Shown here in pieces: positions 19,535 through 26,875 of a DNA stretch of 37,656 bases. Below the pieces are notes generated by a model. That model was not told the origin of the DNA and made no database searches. It saw only the letters and a program-made list of their open reading frames with translations. A program made the translations under genes and the position numbers. The stretch is taken from assembly GCF_000497445.1 (NCBI RefSeq), contig NZ_CM002285.1:2776539-2814194 (forward strand), given 5' to 3'. This DNA comes from Streptomyces roseochromogenus subsp. oscitans DS 12.976. GTDB lineage: Bacteria > Actinomycetota > Actinomycetes > Streptomycetales > Streptomycetaceae. Numbering within the stretch: position 1 is the first letter of the stretch; every line of letters starts with the position of its first letter.

Positions 19535-20704
19535 TCAACTCAGGCCCGCGGCGCGCGCCCTTTCCACCGCCGGGCCGATCGCCTTCGCCACCGCTTCCAC
19601 GTCCGCCTCGGTGGACGTGTGGCCGAGAGAGAAGCGCAGGGTGCCGCGAGCCAGGTCCGGGTCGGTGCCGGTGGCGAGCAGCACATGGCTGGGCTGGGCG
19701 ACACCCGCGGTACAGGCGGAGCCGGTCGAGCACTCGATGCCCTGGGCGTCCAGCAGGAGCAGCAGGGAGTCGCCCTCGCAGCCGGGGAAGGTGAAGTGCG
19801 CGTTGGCCGGGAGGCGGCCCTCGGGGGCCGGGTCGCCGCCGAGGATGGCGTCCGGGACGGCACCGCGGACGGCCGCGATCAGCTGGTCGCGCAGGGCGCC
19901 GATCTCGCGGGCGAACCATGTGCGCCGCTCGGTGGCGAGCCGGCCCGCGACGGCGAAGGAGGCGATGGCGGGGACGTCGAGGGTGCCGGAGCGGACATGC
20001 CGCTCCTGGCCGCCGCCGTGCAGGACGGGTACGGGCGTGTGGTCGCGGCCGAGCAGCAGCGCGCCGATGCCGTACGGGCCGCCGATCTTGTGGCCGGAGA
20101 CGGTCATCGCGGCGAGGCCCGAGGCGGCGAAGTCGACCGGGACCTGGCCGAGGGCCTGGACCGCGTCGGCGTGCATCGGGATACCGAACTCGGCGGCCAC
20201 GTCGGCGAGTTCACGGACCGGCAGGATGGTGCCGATCTCGTTGTTGGCCCACATCACGGTGACCAGGGCGACGTCGTCGGGGTTGCGGGAGATCGCCTCG
20301 CGCAGGGCCTCGGGGTGGACCCGGCCGTAGGAGTCGACCGGGAGGTACTCGACCGTGGCGCCCTCGTGTTCACCGAGCCAGTGGACCGCGTCCAGGACCG
20401 CGTGGTGCTCGACGGGGCTGGCCAGGACGCGGGTGCGGGCCGGGTCGGCGTCGCGACGGGACCAGTACAGGCCCTTGACGGCGAGGTTGTCGGCCTCGGT
20501 GCCGCCCGAGGTGAAGACGACCTCGCTGGGGCGGGCGCCGAGCGCTTCCGCGAGCGTTTCGCGGGATTCCTCGACCGTGCGGCGTGCCTGGCGGCCGGAT
20601 GCGTGGAGGGAGGAGGCGTTGCCCGTGATGCTCAGCTGGGCGATCAGAGCCTCAGCCGCCTCCGGGAGCATGGGGGTTGTCGCGGCGTGGTCGAGGTAAG
20701 CCAT
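19535..20704 (-). CDS. Cysteine desulfurase (IscS/NifS-like, class V aminotransferase)
   Basis: A 389-aa PLP enzyme converting cysteine to alanine and enzyme persulfide, feeding tRNA thiolation and possibly Fe-S or thiamine thiazole synthesis. Seen: YLDHAATTP start, [10 protein letters not shown] (cofactor phosphate), [10 protein letters not shown]178/D180 region ([10 protein letters not shown]), PLP lysine K206 (VSGHKIGGP) and the mobile-loop catalytic C331 (STGSAC). The ATG is at 20704 with no ribosome site, but a TAGAAT hexamer (20714-20719) lies nine bases upstream, suggesting a very short or absent leader. A role as the sulfur donor for MnmA is inferred from position. Confidence 0.95.
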   Translation of the reverse strand: MAYLDHAATTPMLPEAAEALIAQLSITGNASSLHASGRQARRTVEESRETLAEALGARPSEVVFTSGGTEADNLAVKGLYWSRRDADPARTRVLASPVEHHAVLDAVHWLGEHEGATVEYLPVDSYGRVHPEALREAISRNPDDVALVTVMWANNEIGTILPVRELADVAAEFGIPMHADAVQALGQVPVDFAASGLAAMTVSGHKIGGPYGIGALLLGRDHTPVPVLHGGGQERHVRSGTLDVPAIASFAVAGRLATERRTWFAREIGALRDQLIAAVRGAVPDAILGGDPAPEGRLPANAHFTFPGCEGDSLLLLLDAQGIECSTGSACTAGVAQPSHVLLATGTDPDLARGTLRFSLGHTSTEADVEAVAKAIGPAVERARAAGLS

Positions 20705-20713
20705 GGTGTGCCG

Positions 20714-20719
20714 ATTCTA
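20714..20719 (-). promoter_or_regulatory. Candidate -10 of the cysteine desulfurase gene
   Basis: Reads TAGAAT on the minus strand, nine bases before the ATG, which would give a leaderless or near-leaderless mRNA. No good -35 is visible. Confidence 0.4.
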
Positions 20720-20840
20720 CGGCGCCGGTTCCCTGCGGTTGGCTTCGACCGTGCAGGTTGGCTGGGCTTGCCGTGCGCGTTGCGTTGGCTGCGCCTGGGC
20801 TTGGTGGCGTGGCGCCCGGCACTGTCGGCCGTGCCCACCC

Positions 20841-20857
20841 GTTCCGCCCTGCGGAAC
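20841..20857. other. 7-bp hairpin GTTCCGC/GCGGAAC
   Basis: Perfect 7-bp arms (20841-20847 and 20851-20857) with a CCT loop, in the gene-free stretch 20705-21141, just left of the tandem repeats. The role is unknown; it could end the DUF4190 transcript. Confidence 0.45.
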
Positions 20858-20874
20858 GACTGCCCACGGCGGTG

Positions 20875-21071
20875 GCGGTTCGGCTGCCCTACGGCAGTAG
20901 CGGTTGGCTGCCCCACGGCGGGAGCCGTTCGACTACCCCACGGCGGGAGCGGTTGGCTGCCCCACGGCGGAAGCCGTTCGACTACCCCACGGCAGGAGCG
21001 GTTGGCTGCCCCACGGCGGAAGCCGTTCGACTACCCCACGGCAGGAGCGGTTCGGCTGCTCCCCGGTGGGG
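20875..21071. repeat. Eight 24-25 bp tandem repeats in two alternating forms
   Basis: Unit starts: 20875, 20900, 20924, 20949, 20973, 20998, 21022 and 21047. Form A is GCGGTTGGCTGCCCCACGGC plus GGRA; form B is GCCGTTCGACTACCCCACGGC plus RGGA. They alternate to give a 49-bp higher-order unit, with divergent outer copies. Each B unit carries an internal GCCGT...ACGGC inverted repeat. This, with the hairpin at 20841, occupies most of the 437-bp gene-free stretch between the cysteine desulfurase start and the DUF4190 stop. Confidence 0.9.
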
Positions 21072-21141
21072 GCGGGGGGCCAGCTCCGGCCGGGGCCCCG
21101 TCGTCCTCGGGGGCCGGTCGGTCAGGTGGGGCTTGGGCGGG

Positions 21142-21420
21142 TCACAGGCTCCACGACAGCGTGTGGGACACCTGCATGGCGATCGCCAGGACGGCCAGGT
21201 CGGCCACGCCCAGGGTGAGGCCCAGGAGGGCTCGGGCGCGGCGGGTGGTGCCGCGCCAGAGGGACACCACGGCCAGGACGATGGAGATCGGTCCGAGGAA
21301 GATGTTGAGGACGAGCAGGCCGAGCAGGCCGAGGATGAAGGACGCCACGGCCATGCCGTCGGCGTCACGTGCGGTCGGACGGGTCTCGTTGCTGCTCGTG
21401 ACCGGTGCGGTGAGTTGCAT
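21142..21420 (-). CDS. Small DUF4190-like membrane protein
   Basis: A 92-aa protein. After a hydrophilic N-terminus come two hydrophobic hairpin helices: MAVASFILGLLGLLVLNIFLG and LLGLTLGVADLAVLAIAM, with PISIVLAVVSL and an Arg-rich turn (WRGTTRRARALLG) between. The ASFILGLLG...RARA pattern resembles DUF4190 proteins. The ATG has AGGAG ten bases upstream. It lies 32 bases downstream of a 55-aa membrane-protein gene and probably shares its transcript. The function is unknown. Confidence 0.75.
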   Translation of the reverse strand: MQLTAPVTSSNETRPTARDADGMAVASFILGLLGLLVLNIFLGPISIVLAVVSLWRGTTRRARALLGLTLGVADLAVLAIAMQVSHTLSWSL

Positions 21421-21452
21421 GACGTTCAGCTCCTGGAAGTCGTGGCGGACGG

Positions 21453-21620
21453 TCAGTTGGCCGGCGTACGGCGCCGGCGGCCGTGGCGCTCGCGGATCGC
21501 GAAGACGCCGAGCCAGACGGCGATGACCGCGGCGACGACGGCGGTGACGGTCAGCGGCGCGTGGGCCACGGTGCCCAGGACGACGCCGAGCAGCATGAGT
21601 GCGGCGACGAGGAACAGCAT
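21453..21620 (-). CDS. 55-aa membrane protein
   Basis: Starts MLFLVAALMLLGVVLG at 21620, with GAGGGGGGA nine bases upstream, a strong site that fixes the start inside a longer open frame. It has two helices (MLFLVAALMLLGVVLGTVA and TVTAVVAAVIAVWLGVFAI) and a basic tail (RERHGRRRR). It is the first gene of a two-gene unit with the DUF4190-like gene, divergent from a TetR regulator. No function recognised. Confidence 0.7.
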   Translation of the reverse strand: MLFLVAALMLLGVVLGTVAHAPLTVTAVVAAVIAVWLGVFAIRERHGRRRRTPAN

Positions 21621-21675
21621 GGGATCAGATCCCCCCTCAGGGATGCCTGGTGATGCAGGCCGGTGTGAAATTTCG

Positions 21676-21703
21676 GTGAACAGTTGTAGTAACAGTTGTT
21701 CAC
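21676..21703. promoter_or_regulatory. TetR operator region (double AACAGTTGT motif)
   Basis: GTGAACA (21676-21682) and TGTTCAC (21697-21703) form perfect outer arms. The interior has two AACAGTTGT copies (21679-21687 and 21691-21699) 12 bp apart. A third AACAGTTGTT is at 21747-21756. A TAGAGT -10 for the leftward genes lies between (21712-21717). This suits repression of both divergent promoters. Confidence 0.65.
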
Positions 21704-21746
21704 TGACTTCTACTCTAGCGCGCCGCGCGGCTTTCCAATTCCAGAG

Positions 21747-21756
21747 AACAGTTGTT
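21747..21756. promoter_or_regulatory. TetR operator, third AACAGTTGTT copy
   Basis: An AACA-GT-TGTT dyad 12 bp before the tetR ATG, identical to the copy at 21691-21700. It likely mediates autoregulation. Confidence 0.6.
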
Positions 21757-21767
21757 AACTGGATGAC

Positions 21768-22394
21768 ATGAGTCACACCCTCGGCATCCGGCAGGCGCAG
21801 AAGCAGAAGACCCGGCAGGCGTTCCTCGACGCCGCGCTCGCACTGCTGGAGGAGCAGAGCCTGAGCAGCCTGGGTCTGCGCGAGGTCACCCGGGCCGTCG
21901 GCGTCGCCCCGACCGCCTTCTACCGGCACTTCCGCTCGACCGCCGACCTCGGTGTCGCGCTGGTCGACGAGGCGCTGGGCAGCCTGCACCCGATGGTGCG
22001 GACGACGGTGTCCACGGCGGGCGGCAGCGAGGAACGCATCGCGCGCGCCATCGAGTTGATCGCCCGGCACGTGGACACGCACCCGGCCCACGTCCGGTTC
22101 ATCGCCCGGGAGCGGCACGGCGGGGTGCAGCCGGTGCGGGAGGCCATCCGGGCCCAGCTGGTCCGGTTCGCCGAGGAGGTGAAGGCCGAGCTGGCCAAGG
22201 ACCCCGAGGCCGTCGGCTGGAACGACGACGACCTGCTGATGCTCGCGCACCTCTACGTCGACCAGATGCTCATCACCGCCTCCCTGTTCCTGGAGGCCCT
22301 GGAGGCCCCGGCGGAGGAGCGGGAGCGGATCACCCAGCTCGCCACCCGTCAGCTGCGGCTCATCACCATCGGCCGCGGCCACTGGCTGGACTGA
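21768..22394 (+). CDS. TetR-family transcriptional regulator (FabR-like)
   Basis: A 208-aa regulator. The helix-turn-helix is RQAFLDAALALLEEQ, then SLGLREVTRAVGVAPTAFYRHFRSTADLG (recognition helix PTAFYRHF). The C-terminal domain, with FIARERHGGVQPVREAIR and a long helical bundle, resembles FabR-type regulators of membrane lipid genes. It is divergent from two small membrane-protein genes with three operator-like motifs between. The ribosome site is weak (GGATG). A perfect hairpin directly after the stop ends the transcript. Confidence 0.9.
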   Translation: MSHTLGIRQAQKQKTRQAFLDAALALLEEQSLSSLGLREVTRAVGVAPTAFYRHFRSTADLGVALVDEALGSLHPMVRTTVSTAGGSEERIARAIELIARHVDTHPAHVRFIARERHGGVQPVREAIRAQLVRFAEEVKAELAKDPEAVGWNDDDLLMLAHLYVDQMLITASLFLEALEAPAEERERITQLATRQLRLITIGRGHWLD

Positions 22395-22427
22395 GCCGCC
22401 CCTGGGCACGCACAGCACAGGGGCGGC
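22395..22427 (+). terminator. Terminator of the second tetR gene
   Basis: GCCGCCCCTG (22395-22404) and CAGGGGCGGC (22418-22427) are perfect 10-bp arms starting at the base after the stop codon. A second hairpin (GCCGTAC/GTACGGC, 22452-22472) follows and may serve the convergent lipoprotein gene. Confidence 0.7.
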
Positions 22428-22451
22428 ACGCCCGGCGCGCCGGTCCCTACA

Positions 22452-22472
22452 GCCGTACGGCCGTCGTACGGC
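22452..22472 (-). terminator. Hairpin downstream of the lipoprotein gene
   Basis: 7-bp arms GCCGTAC and GTACGGC with a 7-base loop, 19 bases after the lipoprotein stop on the minus strand. No U tract. Confidence 0.45.
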
Positions 22473-22491
22473 CCTCGGGCCTGTCCTTAGG

Positions 22492-22839
22492 TCAGCCCTG
22501 CTGAGCCTGGCCCCGTGCCCGACCCCCGCCCGGACCGCCGCAGCCGCCGCCGGGCCCGCCCTGGCCACCGGGCGCGCCGCCAGCCATGCCCGAGGGCATA
22601 CCGCTGGACGTGCCGGTCGGCTTCACGGTGGACGCTCCCGACGGCATCCCGCTCGGGCGCTGGCCCTTGGCTCCGCCCGTGGGCATGCCGGAAGGCCGCT
22701 GACAGCTCTGCCGCCGACCGGAGCCGCCACTGCCGGAAGAGCTGCCGGAGGACGACGAGTCGCCCGAGGCGCACGCGGTCAGCAGCAGCGGGGTCAGCGC
22801 CAGCAGGGCGACGGCGGGGACGAGACGGGCACGCTTCAT
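22492..22839 (-). CDS. Small low-complexity lipoprotein
   Basis: A 115-aa protein with a lipoprotein signal: MKRARLVPAVALLALTPLLLTAC, lipobox LTAC, Cys at residue 23. The mature part is Ser/Gly/Pro-rich, with PSGMP recurring (RPSGMPTGG, RPSGMPSGA, SSGMPSGM) and a Gly-rich tail (GGQGGPGGGCGG). It should be anchored to the outer face of the membrane. No domain recognised. The ATG has GGAG upstream. It is a single gene between convergent tetR and the WYL regulator. Confidence 0.75.
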   Translation of the reverse strand: MKRARLVPAVALLALTPLLLTACASGDSSSSGSSSGSGGSGRRQSCQRPSGMPTGGAKGQRPSGMPSGASTVKPTGTSSGMPSGMAGGAPGGQGGPGGGCGGPGGGRARGQAQQG

Positions 22840-22938
22840 GAGAGTCAGCTCCGGGAACTATGAGGAAGTCCTGAGGGCCGCACTCAACCAACGGTGTCTT
22901 GGCGGTACTTGGGCTCACCCTGTCCGCCGGCTGTCAAT

Positions 22939-23910
22939 TCAGGAGCCCGGAGCCTCCTGGTACAAGGCCGTGACAGAACGGACCGCCGCCAGCAGTTCCG
23001 CTCGGGCCTCGGGCGGGCCCAGCACCTCCACCCGGTCGGAGAACGCGAGGAGTTGACGCACCGCACCCAGCACCGGGTAGGCCAGCCGGGCGGTGACCCA
23101 CTCGCTCTCGCCGTCGTCGTCCGGCGGAGCGGCCAGATGAGCGGCGGCCACCCGCCGGAACATGTCCAGCCGCTCGCGCCGTACCCGCACGGTCACCTCG
23201 ATCCCGCCCTCCCACTCCTCCACCTGGCGCCGCAGCACCTCCCAGGCGTCCGCGAGTTCGACGCCGGGACGCCGCCGCACGGGCTCCTCCAGCGGCCGGG
23301 CCGAGCGGATCCGGTCGGCCCGGAACAGCTGCGGCGCGCCGCGCCGGTCGGCGACCAGGTACCAGACCCCGGCCTTGGAGACGAGGCCGTACGGGTCCAC
23401 GGTGTACGTCCGCGGCTCCCGCTCCCCGCTGTGCCGGTAGCGCAGCTTCAGGCGCCGGTCGGAGAAGACCGCGTCCTGGAGCACCTCCAGGTCGACGGCC
23501 TGCTGGGGGCCGCTCTTCCAGCGGGTGGCGTCCACCAGGATGCGGCGGCTGGTCACCTCGGCGGCGGGCCGGTGCGGCGCCGGCAGCGCGGCCATCACCT
23601 TGCGCAGGGCCGAGCCGAGGGCCGCGTCCAGCCCGAGGGCGGCGTGAGCGCCCTGTGCGGCCAGGATGAACAGGGCGCGGGACTCGTCGGCGGTCAGTCC
23701 GGTGACGTCGGTGCGGAAACCGGCGAGGAGTTCGATGCCGCCGTGCCGGCCGCGCTCGGCGTACACCGGGACGCCGGAGGCCGACAGTGCCTCGATGTCC
23801 CGGTAGATGGTGCGCACCGACACCTCCAGCCGGTCGGCGAGTTCGGGCGCGGGGACGCGGCCCCGGGTCTGCAGGAGCAGCAGGATCGACAGCAGCCGGT
23901 CGGACTTCAC
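22939..23910 (-). CDS. WYL-domain transcriptional regulator (YafY family)
   Basis: A 323-aa protein. The N-terminal DeoR-like HTH reads RLLSILLLLQTRGRVPAPELADRLEVSVRTIYRDIEAL, with the GIELLAGF wing. The WYL domain spans about residues 135-225 and includes YTVDPYGLVSKAGVWYLVADRRG; a C-terminal extension with LLAFSDRVEVLGPPEARAEL follows. The start is GTG 23910. It is divergent from a TIGR03086-type gene, the usual arrangement for regulator and target, with a TGAC...GTCA dyad between them. Confidence 0.9.
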   Translation of the reverse strand: MKSDRLLSILLLLQTRGRVPAPELADRLEVSVRTIYRDIEALSASGVPVYAERGRHGGIELLAGFRTDVTGLTADESRALFILAAQGAHAALGLDAALGSALRKVMAALPAPHRPAAEVTSRRILVDATRWKSGPQQAVDLEVLQDAVFSDRRLKLRYRHSGEREPRTYTVDPYGLVSKAGVWYLVADRRGAPQLFRADRIRSARPLEEPVRRRPGVELADAWEVLRRQVEEWEGGIEVTVRVRRERLDMFRRVAAAHLAAPPDDDGESEWVTARLAYPVLGAVRQLLAFSDRVEVLGPPEARAELLAAVRSVTALYQEAPGS

Positions 23911-23950
23911 GCGCCCAGCATTCCGCCGCGGTACGGGCTCACGCAAATGT

Positions 23951-23965
23951 TGACGGTATCTGTCA
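23951..23965. promoter_or_regulatory. Candidate WYL-regulator operator (TGACGGTATCTGTCA)
   Basis: TGAC/GTCA arms around a 7-bp centre in the 101-bp divergent gap between the WYL regulator and the TIGR03086 gene. It is short, so only tentative. Confidence 0.4.
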
Positions 23966-24011
23966 GGTTATCCGGGGATGCTCGGCGTACCGGCTCACCG
24001 AGAGGCACATC

Positions 24012-24608
24012 ATGACGAACGTGTTCACCGACCCCCGCCCCCTCTACACCCGCGCCACCGAGCAGGCGGCCGCGCTCATCAAGACCGTGCGCCCCGAAGA
24101 CCTCACCCGGCCGACCCCCTGTACCGAGTACGACGTGCGCATGCTGCTGAGCCACATCGTCGGGGCCACCCGGCGGATCGCGGTGATCGGCGAGGGCGGG
24201 GACGGGCTCGCCGTGCACCCGTTCGCCGACGGCGTCGCGGACGACGGCTGGTCGGCGGCCTACGACGAGGTGCGCGTCCGCGTCCTGGAGGCATGGGAGA
24301 GCGACGAGCGGATGACGGCCCCGGTACGGGTGCCCTGGGGCGAGGTCCCCGGCCATGCGGCCCTCTCGGGCTACGTCATGGAGATCGTGACCCACACCTG
24401 GGACCTCGCCGAGGCCCTCGGCCACCCCCTTCAACTCGACCTGGAGCTGGCCGAGTTCGCCCTCGCCACCGCCCGCCGGGTACTGCCCGACTCCCGCCCC
24501 CGCGGCGAGGAAACCCCCTTCGGCACCCGCCAGGAAGCGCCCGAGGAAGCGGGAGCCTACGACCAGCTGGCGGCCTGGCTGGGCCGCAAGCCGCTCAGCC
24601 GAGCCTGA
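24012..24608 (+). CDS. TIGR03086-type metal-binding (DinB/maleylpyruvate-isomerase-like) protein
   Basis: A 198-aa protein of the mycothiol-associated, metal-binding DinB-like group. It contains the PTPCTEYDVRMLLSHIVGA motif (metal His in LLSHIVG), the VMEIVTHTWDLAEALG motif with the second His, and a C-terminal ATARRVLPDSRP...FGTRQEAPEEAGAYDQLAAWLGR segment that is characteristic of the subfamily. It is likely a thiol-dependent transferase or isomerase; the substrate is unknown. GAGAGG precedes the ATG. Its stop overlaps the convergent thioesterase gene by 14 bases. Confidence 0.87.
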   Translation: MTNVFTDPRPLYTRATEQAAALIKTVRPEDLTRPTPCTEYDVRMLLSHIVGATRRIAVIGEGGDGLAVHPFADGVADDGWSAAYDEVRVRVLEAWESDERMTAPVRVPWGEVPGHAALSGYVMEIVTHTWDLAEALGHPLQLDLELAEFALATARRVLPDSRPRGEETPFGTRQEAPEEAGAYDQLAAWLGRKPLSRA

Positions 24609-25458
24609 CCCGGGCCAGCTGCCGGGACTGGGCGACCAGACGGTCTTCGCTGTCCCAGACCTCGGCGTCCTCCTCCAGGAAGCCGCCGGCCAGGTTGCGG
24701 GTGGTGACGGACACCCGCAGCGGGCCGGGGGCCGGGCGGTGGCGGACATGGACGGTGAGTTCCACCGTCGGGACCCAGCCCTTGAGTCCGATCTCGAAGG
24801 CGGTGGGCGGCAGGGCGTCCACCGCCAGCAGCAGCGAGAGGGGGTCCGCGTCGCGGCCGTCGGCCAGACCGAACCAGGCGCGCATCTGGCCCTTGCCGGA
24901 GGGCGCGCCCAGCGCCCAGCCGAGGGTGGCCGGGTCCAGCTTGATCATCAGCCGGTCGGCGATGGCGGAGCCGCCGTCGACCGGGGCCGGGCCGTCGTCG
25001 GGCCCGAAGCACTGTTCCAGCGGCGGGATCGCGGGCGGCGTCGCCGTCGTACGGACGTCGTCGGGGAGGGTGGCGAGGTCGCCGTAGGAGGCCAGGACGC
25101 GGATGCGTTCGACCTCGTCGCCCTCGTCGTCGTACTGGAAGAGCGAGGCCTGGCCGGTGGAGAGGGTGCGGCCGGTGCGGACCGCTTCGGTACGCACGAC
25201 CGCCGGGCCGGGCCGGGAGGCGGTCAGATAGTGCGCGGAGATGGTGAACGGGTCCGGGTGCGGGAGGGCGTCCGCGAGGGCACGGCCGAGGACGGCCAGC
25301 AGAAAGCCGCCGTTGACGGCACCGAAGATGGTCCAGCCGTCGGACAGGTCGATGTCGTAGACACCGGGCTCGCGCCGGACTACCGCGCTGTCGCGGTCGA
25401 ACTCGCTGTCGCCGGTCACGACCCGGGATGGGGAGGGGGCGGAAGCTGCTTCTGGCAT
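24595..25458 (-). CDS. Acyl-CoA thioesterase-like (double hotdog) protein
   Basis: A 287-aa protein with two hotdog repeats (4HBT_3/TesB-like). The first opens with YDIDLSDGWTIFGAVNGGFLLAVLGRAL (catalytic-region NGG) and HYLTASRPGPAVVRTE; the second covers PTAFEIGLKGWVPTVELTVHVRHRPAPGPLRVSV. It likely hydrolyses acyl-CoA thioesters. I start at the ATG 25458 (MPEAASAP). A CTACTAAGCGGTAG dyad lies 22 bases upstream, where a repressor could act. Confidence 0.85.
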   Translation of the reverse strand: MPEAASAPSPSRVVTGDSEFDRDSAVVRREPGVYDIDLSDGWTIFGAVNGGFLLAVLGRALADALPHPDPFTISAHYLTASRPGPAVVRTEAVRTGRTLSTGQASLFQYDDEGDEVERIRVLASYGDLATLPDDVRTTATPPAIPPLEQCFGPDDGPAPVDGGSAIADRLMIKLDPATLGWALGAPSGKGQMRAWFGLADGRDADPLSLLLAVDALPPTAFEIGLKGWVPTVELTVHVRHRPAPGPLRVSVTTRNLAGGFLEEDAEVWDSEDRLVAQSRQLARVRLG

Positions 25459-25480
25459 GGGTGAACGGTACAACAGGAAA

Positions 25481-25494
25481 CTACTAAGCGGTAG
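25481..25494. promoter_or_regulatory. Candidate operator CTACTAAGCGGTAG
   Basis: A CTAC/GTAG dyad just upstream of the thioesterase start, followed by a further GTAG at 25500. It could bind a TetR-type fatty-acid regulator encoded elsewhere; the identity of the regulator is a guess. Confidence 0.35.
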
Positions 25495-25621
25495 CTTTGT
25501 AGCTCTTCGGCCGGTGACCGACTACCATCGGATCCCTCGGTCGAGTGAGGTTCCGGCAATTTCTCGGTAAGTGTCCGGACACGTCCACAACCTCGCAGCG
25601 CTGATTACCCTCTATGGGGAC

Positions 25622-26875
25622 ATGAGCCTCACCGGGACTCCGTTCCTCTACACGACCATCTTGCTGGCCGTGGTCGCACTGATACTGCCGCTCGTCCTCT
25701 GGTCGCGAGTGCGCGGGCCCAAGGCCCTGCGCGCCGCAACCCGGGTGCTGATGCTGCTGTTCGCCCAGGGCACGGCCATCACGCTCGTCTTCGTGCTGGT
25801 CAACAACTCGAACAACCTGTACGACAACTGGGCCGACCTGCTCGGCACGGGCAACCATGTGCAGCAGGCCGCCAACCTCGGCGCCGACGGCACCGGCGGC
25901 ATCGCGTACAAGAAGCTGCCCAAGGTGCAGCAGAAGTTCACCCCCGCCGACGGGCCCGGCATGCACGCGGCCGGCGGCGTCAAGGTCACCCAGCTCAAGG
26001 GCCGGGTGTCGGGTGTGAACGCCGAGGTCTACGTCTGGCTGCCGCCGCAGTACAACGACCCGGCGTACAAGAACAAGAAGTTCCCGGTCGTCGAACTGCT
26101 GTCGGGCTATCCGGGTTCGGCGAAGGCCTGGTTCGGCTCACTGAAGGTGCACGAGCAGCTGGAACCGCTCATGAAGAGCGGCCAGGTCGCCCCGTTCATC
26201 CTGGTGTCCCCGCGGACGAACCTGATCGCCAAGATCGACACTGGGTGCGCCAACATCCCCGGCACCGTGAACGCGGACACCTGGCTGAGCATCGACGTGC
26301 CGAAGATGATCACGGACAACTTCCGCGCCGAGTCAGCGCCGGACGGCTGGGCCGCGGCCGGCTACTCGGCCGGCGCCCACTGTGCGGCCAAGCTCGCCGT
26401 CGCGCACCCCGACCGCTACCGGGCCGCCATCAGCCTGTCCGGCTACAACGACCCGATCGGCGAGCGTAACTCGCTGGCCGCCGGGAGCATCGAGCTGCGG
26501 CGGGCCAACAACCCCTACTACATCCTGAAGAACTACCGCACCCCGCCGAAGGTCGCGCTGTACATCTCCGGTGAGAACGGCGACGGCTACCAGGCCGGGG
26601 TGGCGCTGGAGCAGATCGCGAAGCCGCCGACGTATGTGCGGGTGGTGTTCCTGCCGCGCAGCCTGGGCGGGCACTCGATGGCGCTGTGGCGGCCGCAGGT
26701 GCCGACGGTGTTCGAGTGGCTGACCATGGAGATCGGGCACGGCAGCAGCGCCGGGCACACCGGCACGCACACGGGCAGCCCGATCACTCCTCGGTCACCG
26801 TCGACCGGCGGTTCCACGCGCGCGGAGCTCGCCAGTGGAACCGCATCGCGAGCAGGCGCAGCACGAAAGCCGTGA
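25622..26875 (+). CDS. Membrane-anchored esterase (antigen 85/esterase-D-like alpha/beta hydrolase)
   Basis: A 417-aa protein. Two N-terminal helices (residues 8-30 TTILLAVVALILPLVLW and 42-62 VLMLLFAQGTAITLVFVLV) are followed by an exported hydrolase domain. That domain has VVELLSGYPGSAKAWF (oxyanion strand), nucleophile S249 (AGYSAGAHCA), the AISLSGYND segment and the C-terminal GGHSMALWRPQ with the catalytic His. The start is chosen at ATG 25622 (GGGGA just upstream); a GTG at 25571 has no ribosome site. The last 30 or so residues are Ser/Thr/Ala-rich and run 92 bases into the convergent TRIC gene. The enzyme may act on acyl esters at the cell surface (inference). Confidence 0.85.
   Translation: MSLTGTPFLYTTILLAVVALILPLVLWSRVRGPKALRAATRVLMLLFAQGTAITLVFVLVNNSNNLYDNWADLLGTGNHVQQAANLGADGTGGIAYKKLPKVQQKFTPADGPGMHAAGGVKVTQLKGRVSGVNAEVYVWLPPQYNDPAYKNKKFPVVELLSGYPGSAKAWFGSLKVHEQLEPLMKSGQVAPFILVSPRTNLIAKIDTGCANIPGTVNADTWLSIDVPKMITDNFRAESAPDGWAAAGYSAGAHCAAKLAVAHPDRYRAAISLSGYNDPIGERNSLAAGSIELRRANNPYYILKNYRTPPKVALYISGENGDGYQAGVALEQIAKPPTYVRVVFLPRSLGGHSMALWRPQVPTVFEWLTMEIGHGSSAGHTGTHTGSPITPRSPSTGGSTRAELASGTASRAGAARKP

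Noticed and set aside
19476..19540. Cys-rich small ORF after the riboswitch
   Set aside because: The frame has no stop before the nifS region and arises from the 18-bp repeat; no ribosome site.
20875..21071. CRISPR array
   Set aside because: Units are directly adjacent with no unique spacers and no cas genes nearby.
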